Source: Palleronia aestuarii (lineage in GTDB: Bacteria > Pseudomonadota > Alphaproteobacteria > Rhodobacterales > Rhodobacteraceae). Taken from it: a stretch of 64,000 bases of DNA. The stretch lies in assembly GCF_003253995.1 (NCBI RefSeq), contig NZ_QKZL01000007.1:124001-188000 (forward strand), in the 5' to 3' direction. A model generated the notes under the pieces. That model was not told the DNA's origin. It did not search any database and saw only the letters and a program-made list of their open reading frames with translations. The position numbers and the translations under genes are program-made. Positions 26,880 through 35,139 of the stretch are shown one piece after another. The stretch's first letter is position 1, and each line of letters begins with the position of its first letter.

Positions 26880-27532
26880 GCGGAGACGACGCCCCGCGAG
26901 AGATGGACACGCCGACCCATGCGTTCGGCGAGCGCGCGGGAATGCGTCACGGTCAGGAGCGCCGCACCGGTTTCGGTCACGAGCTCGAGCATCAGGGTCA
27001 GGACCGCCGCGCCGCTCTCCTCGTCGAGATTGCCCGTAGGTTCGTCGGCGAGAACGAGGCGCGGTCGCGCCGCGAGGGCCCGCCCGATCGCGACGCGCTG
27101 CTGCTGCCCCCCCGATAGCTGTTCGGGATACTTGCGCAGATGCGCCTCGAGCCCGAGACGGCGGGCGAGCTCGGCGTTCCAGTCGGGATCGCATCTGCCG
27201 GCGAGCCGCGCCTGGAACGCGACGTTCGCGGCCGCGTCGAGCGAGGGGACGAGGTTGAATTGCTGGAAGATCACGCCGATCCGTTCGCGCCGAAGCCGCG
27301 CGCGGCGGTGATCGTCGAGCGCTCCGATCTCGACATCGTCGAGGACGACACGTCCGGCATCCGGCGTGTCGAGGCCGCCGATCACGTGCAGGAGGGTCGA
27401 TTTGCCCGACCCGCTCTCCCCCGTCAGGGCCAGCGTCTCTCCCGCGTCGAGCGCCAGATCGATTCCGCGGAGCACCGGCACGGGCCCGTCCGCACCGGGG
27501 TAGGATTTCGTAACGCCTTCGACGCGGAGCAA
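26876..27532 (-). CDS. ABC transporter ATP-binding protein (LolD/MacB type)
   Basis: A 218-aa ATPase with Walker A GESGSGKST, Q-loop (FQQFNLVPSL), signature LSGGQQQRVAIGRAL, Walker B LVLADEPTG and the H-loop (LTVTHSRALA). The LolD-type GNLD sequence follows Walker B. No ATG fits the family start; a TTG at 27530-27532 with GAGG 8 bases upstream gives the expected MLRVEGVTKSYPG beginning. First gene of the operon ATPase-permease-AttH-PNPOx, whose promoter should lie within 27533-27710. Confidence 0.9.
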   Translation of the reverse strand: MLRVEGVTKSYPGADGPVPVLRGIDLALDAGETLALTGESGSGKSTLLHVIGGLDTPDAGRVVLDDVEIGALDDHRRARLRRERIGVIFQQFNLVPSLDAAANVAFQARLAGRCDPDWNAELARRLGLEAHLRKYPEQLSGGQQQRVAIGRALAARPRLVLADEPTGNLDEESGAAVLTLMLELVTETGAALLTVTHSRALAERMGRRVHLSRGVVSA

Positions 27533-27710
27533 ATCGTCATCCTCATACTGACCACAAGGGACGTAACCTTCAGGTCCGCCGAAGGAACGGGGTGCGACAA
27601 TCGTACAACTGCCGGATCGACCTGCCGGTTGCGCAACCATTGATTGCAAGATGACGCCGCCCGAGCAGCTTATACATGCGTCAGGTTGCCCCGCACGTCA
27701 TGCGGAGCCA

Positions 27711-28376
27711 TCAGAAGGGATGTGGACGCCCATCCCAGGTCTCGAAAGCTCCGGTCGTGGCGAGATCGAGCGCATCGAAGCGCTCCAGCAATCCCGCGGC
27801 GGAGTTCTCCGGCGTGAGCGCCGCGGAGGCTCCCCCCATGTCCGTCCGGACCCAGCCCGGATGATAGATGGCGACGGCGACCCCGTCGGATTTCAGATCG
27901 CGTGCGAGATTGCGGCCCAGGTTGATCGCCGCGGCCTTCGAGGCGCGATAGATCAGGCTGCCGCCCGACGCGATCTCGGACGAGCCCATCTGGGAGGAAA
28001 TGATGGCCACTTTTCCACCCGCCTGGCGCAAGGCCGGCAGGAAGGCCTGGATCGTCAGGAAGACGCCCGTGACGTTCGTCGCGAAACCCGCCTCCCACAT
28101 TTCCGGCGGATAACCCTCCGCAAGCGACTGTCCCTTGTCGGGATAGATACCGGCGTTGCAGACGAGAAGATCAAGCGGTGGCTCTCCCCAGGCTTCGCGG
28201 CAAGCGGTGACGGAGGTGGGATCGGTCACGTCGAGTGCGAGCCAGCCCTCTTCCCGCGCCTGCCGGGCGGTACCGGTGACCTCGACACCCCTACCCCGCA
28301 ACGCCGCATGGAGCGCCGCTCCGATGCCGCGGTTGGCGCCCGTGACGAGCGCCCGGCGGGCCCTGTCGCCGCTCAA
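27711..28376 (-). CDS. Short-chain dehydrogenase/reductase
   Basis: A 221-aa NAD(P)-binding SDR with the TGxxxGIG cofactor motif (ALVTGANRGIGAAL), NNAG-type segment (LLVCNAGIYPD) and the catalytic S...YxxxK (IISSQMGSS ... YRASKAA). The substrate is unknown. Translation apparently starts at a TTG (28374-28376) that overlaps the stop of the DUF1178 gene (TTGA); no other start fits the conserved N-terminus. That makes it coupled to the upstream gene. Confidence 0.85.
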   Translation of the reverse strand: MSGDRARRALVTGANRGIGAALHAALRGRGVEVTGTARQAREEGWLALDVTDPTSVTACREAWGEPPLDLLVCNAGIYPDKGQSLAEGYPPEMWEAGFATNVTGVFLTIQAFLPALRQAGGKVAIISSQMGSSEIASGGSLIYRASKAAAINLGRNLARDLKSDGVAVAIYHPGWVRTDMGGASAALTPENSAAGLLERFDALDLATTGAFETWDGRPHPF

Positions 28377-28777
28377 TTGACTTTCGCCCGGGGCAGGAAC
28401 GGCAGCGGCGCGACCGGGATCCCGTCCTCGACAAGCTTGCGGGCCTCGCCGATGCGGGCCTCGCCGTAGATCGCGCGCCTTGCGCTGCTGCCCTCGTGCA
28501 TCGCCCTCGCCTCCTTGACGAAATCCGCGCCAACGTAGTCGGACTGCGCCTCGACGCGACGGCGAAGTTCCGCGAGCGGATGCTCCTCCTTGGCCGGCTC
28601 CGGGGCGGCGTCCTGCCCCGACACACGAGGGGCCATCAAGGCTTTCTCGACCTCCGTCGAATTGCAATCCGGACAGGCGACCTGACGCGCATCGCGCAGC
28701 GCATCGTATGCCGATCCGGAGCGGAACCAGCTTTCGAAGGCATGGCCGTCGCGACATCTGAGACTGTAACGGATCAT
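28373..28777 (-). CDS. DUF1178 family protein
   Basis: A 134-aa protein starting MIRYSLRCRDGHAFESWFRS with a CxxC pair (CPDCN) and Cys8, a likely zinc ribbon, followed by an acidic linker and a C-terminal helical region ending EDGIPVAPLPFLPRA. DUF1178 proteins are widespread in alphaproteobacteria and often adjacent to NUDIX or carbon-nitrogen hydrolase genes; function is unknown. Its stop overlaps the SDR start. The NUDIX gene lies 71 bases upstream on the same strand. Confidence 0.88.
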   Translation of the reverse strand: MIRYSLRCRDGHAFESWFRSGSAYDALRDARQVACPDCNSTEVEKALMAPRVSGQDAAPEPAKEEHPLAELRRRVEAQSDYVGADFVKEARAMHEGSSARRAIYGEARIGEARKLVEDGIPVAPLPFLPRAKVN

Positions 28778-28848
28778 CTCTGGCGGAACTCCCGCGTGAT
28801 TTCCGTATCATGTAGGAAGCTTGCGGCCCTCGGTCCAGCCGGGGCCGG

Positions 28849-29355
28849 TCAGCGGCGGATGCGGCGGGGATCGAAATCCTTCAGGATGCGGGCGAGCTCG
28901 GGCTCCTGCACCAGGGCGGACGCCTTCGACGGGGTCGTCCAGCGCCGCCGCCGCTCGTCGCGCTCCGGCCAGTCGTCGAGGACCGTCTTCGTCTGCAGCG
29001 GAAAGACCGCGACGACGCAGGGCAGGTCGTCGCCGCTCATTTCCTTCGTGTAGGTGAAGATGCCGATGCAGCGATCGTCGACCTTGCCCTTCACGCCCGC
29101 CTCCTCGAAGGCTTCGGTCGCGGCGGCCTCGGCCGGGGTCGCGCCATCCATCGGCCAGCCCTTCGGCACGACCCAGCGTCGCGTCCTGCGCGATGTCACC
29201 AGCAGGACCTGGACCTTGTTCTTCCGCACGCGCCAGCACAGGGCGCCGAACTGCGTCCGGACGTCACGCTTCCCGTTCGGCGGGACATTCATCGGGCGGA
29301 TCATGGGGCCGGACAAATCCATCGGGCTACTCGATTGCTGCGGTGCTTTCGGCAT
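28849..29355 (-). CDS. NUDIX hydrolase
   Basis: A 168-aa NUDIX protein, which cleaves nucleoside diphosphates linked to another moiety. The NUDIX box is visible as GWPMDGATPAEAAATEAFEEAGV, with TEA-EE in place of the more usual REU-EE, close to the diphosphoinositol polyphosphate phosphohydrolase type (WVVPKGWP). The start is uncertain: ATG 29355 has only a short-spaced AGGA; internal ATGs 18-63 bases downstream are alternatives, and the conserved domain begins near residue 33. Confidence 0.87.
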   Translation of the reverse strand: MPKAPQQSSSPMDLSGPMIRPMNVPPNGKRDVRTQFGALCWRVRKNKVQVLLVTSRRTRRWVVPKGWPMDGATPAEAAATEAFEEAGVKGKVDDRCIGIFTYTKEMSGDDLPCVVAVFPLQTKTVLDDWPERDERRRRWTTPSKASALVQEPELARILKDFDPRRIRR

Positions 29356-29589
29356 TATCCTGCCGCAAATTTTTATATTTCATTAATCTCGATCGAGACC
29401 CCCGCTCGCTTTCCAGCATTCGCCGTGATTTGACCTGGACGATCGACTACCTATCCTCCCGGTAATGTATGACAATGCCGTAGAATCGTGCCTCGCCGCA
29501 ATGCCTGCTCCGCCGCCGGCCATTCGGCCAGGTGTCGTTGTGCCGCGGCGGCGTCGGATCCCGGGGGCCATCCTCTCTGCGGTCCCTGC

Positions 29590-30708
29590 GTGACGCCGCG
29601 CTTCATCGGCTCGGAGATCTACCGCGGATCGAGCTACGGAACACTCCATCCCCTGCGGATCCCGCGCGTCTCCACCGTCATCGACCTCGCCCGGGCCCTG
29701 GGGTGGCTGTCGTCGGAGCGCTATCTCACCTCGCCCCGCGCCAAGCCCGCGGCGCTCGCCGCCTGGCACGATCCCGTCTATCTCGACGTCCTGCAGCGCG
29801 CGGAGCGGGAGGGGACGGTCTCCGACGAGATCCGCCTGCGCCACAATCTCGGCACCGCGTCGAACCCGGTCTACCCGGAGGTGTTCCGCCGCCCCGCGAC
29901 GGCGGCCGGCGGCTCCATCATGGCGGGCGGGCTCCTTGCTGCGGGGGGACGCATCCACAATCCCGGCGGCGGGACGCATCACGGGTTGCCCGACCGCGCC
30001 AACGGCTTTTGCTACCTGAACGATCCCGCGCTCGCGATCCTGAGTCTGCGCCGGGCGGGTGCCACGCGCATTTCCTACGTCGATATCGACGCGCATCATT
30101 GCGACGGCGTGGCGCACGGATTCGCCGACGATCCGGAGGTGCAGATCGTCTCCACCCACGAGGAGCGGCGCTGGCCCTTCACCGGGCATATCGAGGAGCG
30201 CGGCGCGGGAGAGGTCTGGAACCTGCCGGTCCCGCGCGGCTTCAACGACACGGAAATGGCGGCGATCCGCGAGCGGGTGATCCTGCCGCGCGTCGCCGCG
30301 TTCCGGCCGGATGCGATCATCCTGCAATGCGGCGCGGACGCGGTCGAGGAGGATCCGCTCTCCCGCCTTGCGCTGTCGAACAATGCCCATGCCGACATCC
30401 TCCACGGCCTGCTGCCGATGGCGCCGCGCTTCCTGCTGCTCGGCGGGGGCGGCTACAATCCCTGGTCGGTAGGTCGGCTCTGGACGCGCATGTGGGGCGA
30501 ATTGTCGGAGGCGGAGATGCCCGACATCCTGCCGCCCGCGGCCGAGGCCGTGCTGCGCGGGCTCGAGTTCCGGCACAACCGGCTGGGTCGGAACCCGCCG
30601 GAGCACTGGTTCACCACGCTCGTCGATCCGCCCCGGCCGGGTCCGCTCCGCCCGGACGTCGCGGACCGTATCGCGGCGCTCGAGGCCCGCGCGCGCGTCT
30701 GGGTCTGA
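29590..30708 (+). CDS. Histone deacetylase-like/AcuC-type amidohydrolase
   Basis: A roughly 372-aa zinc-dependent arginase-fold deacetylase. Metal and active-site signatures are visible: GGGTHHGLPDRANGFCYLNDPALAI (catalytic His pair), VDIDAHHCDG (zinc Asp/His) and ILQCGADAVEEDPLSRL, then LLLGGGGYNPW. Bacterial members deacetylate small acetylated amines or proteins; the substrate is unknown. A GTG at 29590 (TPRFIGSEIYRGSSYG) was chosen because homologues begin there; no strong ribosome-binding site is visible. Confidence 0.88.
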   Translation: MTPRFIGSEIYRGSSYGTLHPLRIPRVSTVIDLARALGWLSSERYLTSPRAKPAALAAWHDPVYLDVLQRAEREGTVSDEIRLRHNLGTASNPVYPEVFRRPATAAGGSIMAGGLLAAGGRIHNPGGGTHHGLPDRANGFCYLNDPALAILSLRRAGATRISYVDIDAHHCDGVAHGFADDPEVQIVSTHEERRWPFTGHIEERGAGEVWNLPVPRGFNDTEMAAIRERVILPRVAAFRPDAIILQCGADAVEEDPLSRLALSNNAHADILHGLLPMAPRFLLLGGGGYNPWSVGRLWTRMWGELSEAEMPDILPPAAEAVLRGLEFRHNRLGRNPPEHWFTTLVDPPRPGPLRPDVADRIAALEARARVWV

Positions 30709-30713
30709 GCGGT

Positions 30714-31496
30714 TCACGAGGCCGCCTTCTCCCGGTCCAGTGCCGCCTTGCACCGTGCCACCGCATCGCGCGAGGCGGCGGCGAGGAGGGAGACGTCGTT
30801 CGAACAGACGATCAGGCGGTAGCCGTCGCGCCCGAGCGCGCCGCAATCGCGCGCGCCCTCGATGCCGCCGACGAGCATGTCCGCCTGCGACGCGGCCTCC
30901 TCCACCCGTGACATCGCCGCGACCACGTCCGGCGCGTCGAGTTGCTCGAAATGGCCCATGGAGCCTGCGAGGTCGTTGGGCCCGATGAAGACCATGTCGA
31001 TCCCCTCGACCGCCATGATCTCCTCCGCCGCCTCGACCGCGTCGCGATGCTCGATCTGCACGGCGAGGAAGACCTCCTCATTGGCTTCCGCGCCGTAGAG
31101 CGGCCACGCGCCGTAGCCCGAGGCCCGGACGATGGACGCCGCGTAGCCCCGCCGTCCCATCGGGGGGTAGCGGACGAAGGAGGCGATGTCGCGGGCCTGC
31201 GCGACCGAGTTCACCATCGGCACGATCAGCGACCGCGCGCCCCGGTCGAGCGCCCGTTTCAGCGTCGCCTCCGACGGGTCGGGCACGCGGACCATCGCGT
31301 CGCCGCCCGAGGCCTCGACCGCGCGGATGAGGCCCAGTCCCTCCTCGAGCCCGGCCGCGCCATGCTCGCAGTCGATGACGAGGACGCTCCAGCCGGTGCG
31401 TACGAGGATCTCGGCCACCTCGGGGGATCCGGTCTCGAGCCAGGCTGCGATGATCGTCTCCCCGTCCCGCAACCGGCGCTTCACTCCGTTCCGCAT
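30714..31496 (-). CDS. HpcH/HpaI-type class II aldolase
   Basis: A 260-aa metal-dependent pyruvate aldolase of the HpcH/HpaI/citrate-lyase fold: WSVLVIDCEHGAAGLEEG (active-site region), MVRVPDPSEATLKRALDRGA and LIVPMVNSVAQA, VQIEHRDAVEAAEEI and DMVFIGPNDLAGSMG (metal and base ligands). AGGAGG precedes ATG 31496 by 8 bases. The open frame running upstream is not coding. It diverges from amaB across 157 bases; whether it feeds lysine breakdown products is an open question. Confidence 0.9.
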   Translation of the reverse strand: MRNGVKRRLRDGETIIAAWLETGSPEVAEILVRTGWSVLVIDCEHGAAGLEEGLGLIRAVEASGGDAMVRVPDPSEATLKRALDRGARSLIVPMVNSVAQARDIASFVRYPPMGRRGYAASIVRASGYGAWPLYGAEANEEVFLAVQIEHRDAVEAAEEIMAVEGIDMVFIGPNDLAGSMGHFEQLDAPDVVAAMSRVEEAASQADMLVGGIEGARDCGALGRDGYRLIVCSNDVSLLAAASRDAVARCKAALDREKAAS

Positions 31497-31653
31497 CGCA
31501 CGTTCCTCCTGCTGTCCTCTGCCTCGACCATCCGACGTCGCGCAGGGCGCTGCAACCGCTTCCAACTCGGCGGGCGGTACGCCAGTGTCGGGCCGAGATT
31601 CGCGCGCCCCCGCGATGCGGCGCGCGGCGCAATGAAAGAAGGAACCCCGCCCC

Positions 31654-33153
31654 ATGTCCCACGACGCCATCCTCGCTGCCTGCGGTCTGGACCGCGACCG
31701 GATCACCGGGGGAACGCTCGCCGTCACCACACCCGTCGACGGCAGCGAGATCGCCCGGGTTCCGGTCACGGACAGGTCCGGCGCGGAGGCGGCGATCGCC
31801 CGGGCGGCGACGGCCTTCGAGGTCTGGCGGCAGGTCCCCGCGCCGCGGCGGGGCGAACTCGTGCGGCTCCTCGGCGAGGAATTGCGGCGGGAGAAGGAGA
31901 ACCTCGGCCGCCTCGTGACGCTCGAATGCGGCAAGATCCTGCAGGAGGGCCTCGGCGAAGTGCAGGAGATGATCGACATCTGCGACTTCGCCGTGGGCCT
32001 GTCGCGACAGCTCTATGGCCTGACCATCGCCTCCGAGCGCCCCGGCCACGCGATGCGGGAGAGCTGGCATCCGCTCGGTGTCGTGGGCATCATCACCGCC
32101 TTCAACTTCCCCGCGGCGCCGTGGAGCTGGAACGCGGCCATCGCGCTCGTCTGCGGCGACCCGGTGATCGCGAAGCCGTCGGAGAAGACGCCTCTGACGC
32201 AGCTGGCGATCCAGGAGATCTGCGACCGTGCTCTGGCGGCCTTCGGGGATGCGCCGGAGGGCCTCATCCAGACGCTGATCGGCGGGCCGGAACTCGGTGA
32301 GGCGCTGACCGCGTCGCCGGACGTGGCGCTCGTCTCCGCCACCGGCTCCGTGCCGATGGGCAAGGCGGTCGCGGGCGACATGTCGAAGCGCCTCGGCAAG
32401 ACCATTCTGGAGCTTGGCGGCAACAACGCGATGATCGTGGCCCCCTCCGCCGATCTGGAGATGGCCGTGCGCGCCATCGTCTTCTCCGCCGTGGGTACGG
32501 CCGGTCAGCGCTGCACGTCGCTCAGGCGGCTCATCGTGCACGAGGACATCTACGACGAGCTCGTCCCGCGCCTCGTGAAAGTCTACGAGGGGCTCGCCAT
32601 CGGCTCCCCGCTGGAGAACGGTATCCTGGTCGGGCCGCTGATCGACGCCGCCGCCTTCGACGCGATGCAGGCCGCGCTCGATACCGCCCGTGCGGAGGGC
32701 GGCACGGTCCATGGCGGCGGCCGGGCGATGGGAGAGACCTATCCCGACGCGGCCTATGCCACACCCGCCATCGTCGAGTTGCCCGCGCAGGGCGAGATCA
32801 TGCGGCAGGAGACGTTCGCGCCTATCCTCTACGTCGTGAAATATCGCGAGATCGGTGATGCCATCCGGATCCAGAACGACGTGCCGCAGGGACTTTCCTC
32901 CTGCATCTTCTCGACGGATGTGCGGGAGACGGAGCTCTTCCTTTCCGCGCAGGGCTCCGATTGCGGCATCGCCAACGTCAATATTGGCCCCTCGGGCGCG
33001 GAGATCGGCGGGGCCTTCGGCGGCGAGAAGGAGACGGGCGGCGGCCGCGAAAGCGGATCGGATGCGTGGCGCGCCTACATGCGCCGGCAGACGAGCACGG
33101 TGAACTATTCCACCGAATTGCCGCTCGCGCAGGGCATCTCCTTCGAGATCTGA
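31654..33153 (+). CDS. amaB: ALDH7 family aldehyde dehydrogenase (piperidine-6-carboxylate/aminoadipate semialdehyde type)
   Basis: A 499-aa NAD-dependent aldehyde dehydrogenase. Catalytic residues are clear: N in ITAFNFPAAPWSWN, E in LELGGNNAMIV and C in GTAGQRCTSLRRL. The C-terminal region SDCGIANVNIGPSGAEIGGAFGGEK and TGGGRESGSDAWRAYMRR is diagnostic for the antiquitin (ALDH7) group, which oxidises alpha-aminoadipate semialdehyde in lysine and pipecolate breakdown. Together with the oxidase 4 bases downstream this matches Pseudomonas AmaB/AmaA. It is not BetB. Confidence 0.88.
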   Translation: MSHDAILAACGLDRDRITGGTLAVTTPVDGSEIARVPVTDRSGAEAAIARAATAFEVWRQVPAPRRGELVRLLGEELRREKENLGRLVTLECGKILQEGLGEVQEMIDICDFAVGLSRQLYGLTIASERPGHAMRESWHPLGVVGIITAFNFPAAPWSWNAAIALVCGDPVIAKPSEKTPLTQLAIQEICDRALAAFGDAPEGLIQTLIGGPELGEALTASPDVALVSATGSVPMGKAVAGDMSKRLGKTILELGGNNAMIVAPSADLEMAVRAIVFSAVGTAGQRCTSLRRLIVHEDIYDELVPRLVKVYEGLAIGSPLENGILVGPLIDAAAFDAMQAALDTARAEGGTVHGGGRAMGETYPDAAYATPAIVELPAQGEIMRQETFAPILYVVKYREIGDAIRIQNDVPQGLSSCIFSTDVRETELFLSAQGSDCGIANVNIGPSGAEIGGAFGGEKETGGGRESGSDAWRAYMRRQTSTVNYSTELPLAQGISFEI

Positions 33154-33157
33154 AGAG

Positions 33158-34456
33158 GTGGCACGGCGCCCCGCCCCCCGGATCCTCTGGCGCGAGACGG
33201 CGCCCGAGGACGCCTCCTACCCTCCCCTCGAGGGGACGCTCGACGTAGATGTGGCCGTAATCGGAGGCGGGTTCACCGGAATCTCGACGGCCTACCACCT
33301 GGCCGCCTCCGGTGTCACCGTCGCGGTGCTTGAGGCCGAGACGATCGGCTTCGGCGGGTCGGGGCGCAACGTGGGGCTCGTCAATGCCGGGCTCTGGATG
33401 CCGCCCGACGCGGTCGAGGCGGAACTCGGTGCGGAGGAAGGGGCCGCGCTGAATGCCCGGCTGGCCGACGGACCCACTCTGGTCTTCGAGCTAATCGAAC
33501 GGCTGCAAATCGAATGCGAGGCGGTGCGGCAGGGCACGCTTCACCTGGCGCATTCGCCCTCCGGTCTGCGCGACCTCGAGGATCGACATGCCCAGCAGCG
33601 CACCCGGGGATCACCGGTACGGCTTCTCGATGCGGAGGAGACGGCGCGGCGCACCGGCTCGACGGCCTTCCACGGGGCGCTCTGGGACGCGCGCGCGGGG
33701 ACGATCCAGCCACTCGCCTATGTCCAGGGACTGGCCCGCGCCGCCGCCGCGCAGGGCGCACGGATCTGCGAGCATTCCGTCGTCGAGAGCACCGTCCGCG
33801 ATGGCGGCGCCTGGCGGCTCGTCACGCGGAACGGAATTGTGCGGGCCCCGCGCCTCGTACGGGCCACGAACGCCTATGGCACGGGCGGCGGCGGCCCGAA
33901 CCCGATCATCGCGGCGCATTACTTCCAACTCGCGACCGCACCGCTAGCCCCGGCGGAGCGGGAACGGATTCTCGCGGGGGGCGAGGGATGCTGGGATACG
34001 GCGACGATCATGTCGTCCTTCCGGATGGATCGGGCGGGCCGCCTGATCCTCGGCGCACTTGGCGATCTTGGCGGCGCAGGAGGCTCGGCGCATCGTGGCT
34101 GGGCGAAAAGGAAACTTCGCCACCTTTTCCCACGGCTGCGCGATCTCGACTTCGAACACGCCTGGACAGGGCGCGTGGCGATGACGTCGGCGCACCTGCC
34201 GCGGGTGGAGCGGCTGGGCGAAGGCGCCGTGTCTATCTTCGGATATAGCGGCCGCGGGATCGCACCCGGTACCGTCTTCGGACAGGCGGCCGCCAACTGG
34301 GCCACCGGACAGGGAACGTTCCCGGTGGTGATTACCGACCCGGTTCGCGAACCGCGTGCCGCGCTTCGGTCCGCCGCCTACGAAAGCGGCGCCACGCTTT
34401 TTCACCTCATCGATTCTCGCCGGAGCGCACCGATCGGCCCGGACCGAGGGACCTGA
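33158..34456 (+). CDS. amaA: FAD-dependent oxidase, pipecolate oxidase-like
   Basis: A 432-aa D-amino-acid-oxidase-type flavoprotein: GxGxxG motif at VAVIGGGFTGISTAYHLA, ATG-like second segment (GSGRNVGLVNAGLW) and the C-terminal FGYSGRGIAPGTVFGQAAANW covering the isoalloxazine. It starts at GTG 33158, 4 bases after amaB, overlapping a GAAGAGG ribosome site, so the two are co-translated. The partner suggests L-pipecolate to piperidine-6-carboxylate oxidation; another secondary amino acid as substrate is possible. Confidence 0.75.
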   Translation: MARRPAPRILWRETAPEDASYPPLEGTLDVDVAVIGGGFTGISTAYHLAASGVTVAVLEAETIGFGGSGRNVGLVNAGLWMPPDAVEAELGAEEGAALNARLADGPTLVFELIERLQIECEAVRQGTLHLAHSPSGLRDLEDRHAQQRTRGSPVRLLDAEETARRTGSTAFHGALWDARAGTIQPLAYVQGLARAAAAQGARICEHSVVESTVRDGGAWRLVTRNGIVRAPRLVRATNAYGTGGGGPNPIIAAHYFQLATAPLAPAERERILAGGEGCWDTATIMSSFRMDRAGRLILGALGDLGGAGGSAHRGWAKRKLRHLFPRLRDLDFEHAWTGRVAMTSAHLPRVERLGEGAVSIFGYSGRGIAPGTVFGQAAANWATGQGTFPVVITDPVREPRAALRSAAYESGATLFHLIDSRRSAPIGPDRGT

Positions 34457-34863
34457 TCCGGCCGCTAGTCGAATAGACCGCGCCGGTTTCGAAGACCTAT
34501 CTTTCAACACGAACGGGCCGTTACCCGATCCGATAATCGGTCCGCGACCGTACGATCGGTAAAGATTCCCTGAACGTGCGGCAGGTTATCCCGGTATCCG
34601 ACGGCCGCGTCGCCTGTCTGGAAAGGTTTCCGGGCTCGGCGATCTGGCCGTCGGACCTGACCCCCAGAGGTTTCGAACCCGGCGCCCTCCTCCAACCCTG
34701 ACCGCCCGCGCAGCGCGCAGGCCTCGCCCCGGACATCCTACCGACCGACCGGATCATTCGAACCTTTCCGCCGAAAGGCGCGTGTTCGGGTCTCGAAACG
34801 TCAAACGTCACCTGCCGGCTTCCCGGCGGGCGATCCGCCCTGAAAATCAGACGGAAGGACGAC
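34457..34863. other. 407-base gap upstream of the spike module
   Basis: No gene is recognised. Short open frames here have no ribosome sites or family features. Short inverted repeats occur (CCTTTC/GAAAGG near 34769 and GGCGG/CCGCC near 34827-34841). A GGAAGGAC lies just before the ATG at 34864. The interval probably holds the promoter and leader of the spike genes. Confidence 0.5.
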
Positions 34864-35139
34864 ATGCCACGGATGAAGTACCAATCGGAAACGAAGTACC
34901 TGCCGCCTGGCGAACCACATTACCGCGACATCACGCTGATGGTCGATCCGGGCAACGGCGGTGGCCGAATCGAGATTCAGGTGATGGATGCCAGCGGCGA
35001 TACCGAAGCCGCCTGGTACACTCCCGAGGACGGGGCGACCTACCAGGTCAAGGGCGCCTTCGCGGTCCGTCGGGCGAACACCCCCCCCATGCGCATCATC
35101 AGCTTCAACGGCGCAAAATTCGAGGTTATCGGCAAATGA
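34864..35139 (+). CDS. 91-aa protein paired with the beta-helix spike protein
   Basis: A small, beta-rich, soluble protein (MPRMKYQSETKYLPPGEPHY, then RDITLMVDPGNGGGRIEIQV and FAVRRANTPPMRIISFNGAKFEVIG) without signal peptide, Cys or membrane segment. Its stop overlaps the next ATG (ATGA at 35136-35139), so the two are translated together. A short beta protein directly before a large fibre protein resembles the base plus fibre pairing of head spikes in Rhodobacter gene transfer agent (ghs genes) or of phage tailspikes; this is by arrangement, not homology I can prove. Confidence 0.55.
   Translation: MPRMKYQSETKYLPPGEPHYRDITLMVDPGNGGGRIEIQVMDASGDTEAAWYTPEDGATYQVKGAFAVRRANTPPMRIISFNGAKFEVIGK

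Noticed and set aside
29488-29589. N-terminal extension of the deacetylase to a GTG at 29488
   Set aside because: The extra 34 residues are low-complexity Arg/Ala/Cys; homologues begin at the SEIYRGSSYG region, so GTG 29590 is preferred.
31654-33153. Aldehyde dehydrogenase as the missing betaine-aldehyde dehydrogenase (BetB)
   Set aside because: C-terminal signatures (SGAEIGGAFGGEK, GGGRESGSDAW) belong to ALDH7/antiquitin, and its partner is a pipecolate oxidase-like gene.
34660-34700. A tRNA-like T-arm (GGTTTCGAACCC) in the gap before the spike gene
   Set aside because: No acceptor, D or anticodon arms can be folded around it.
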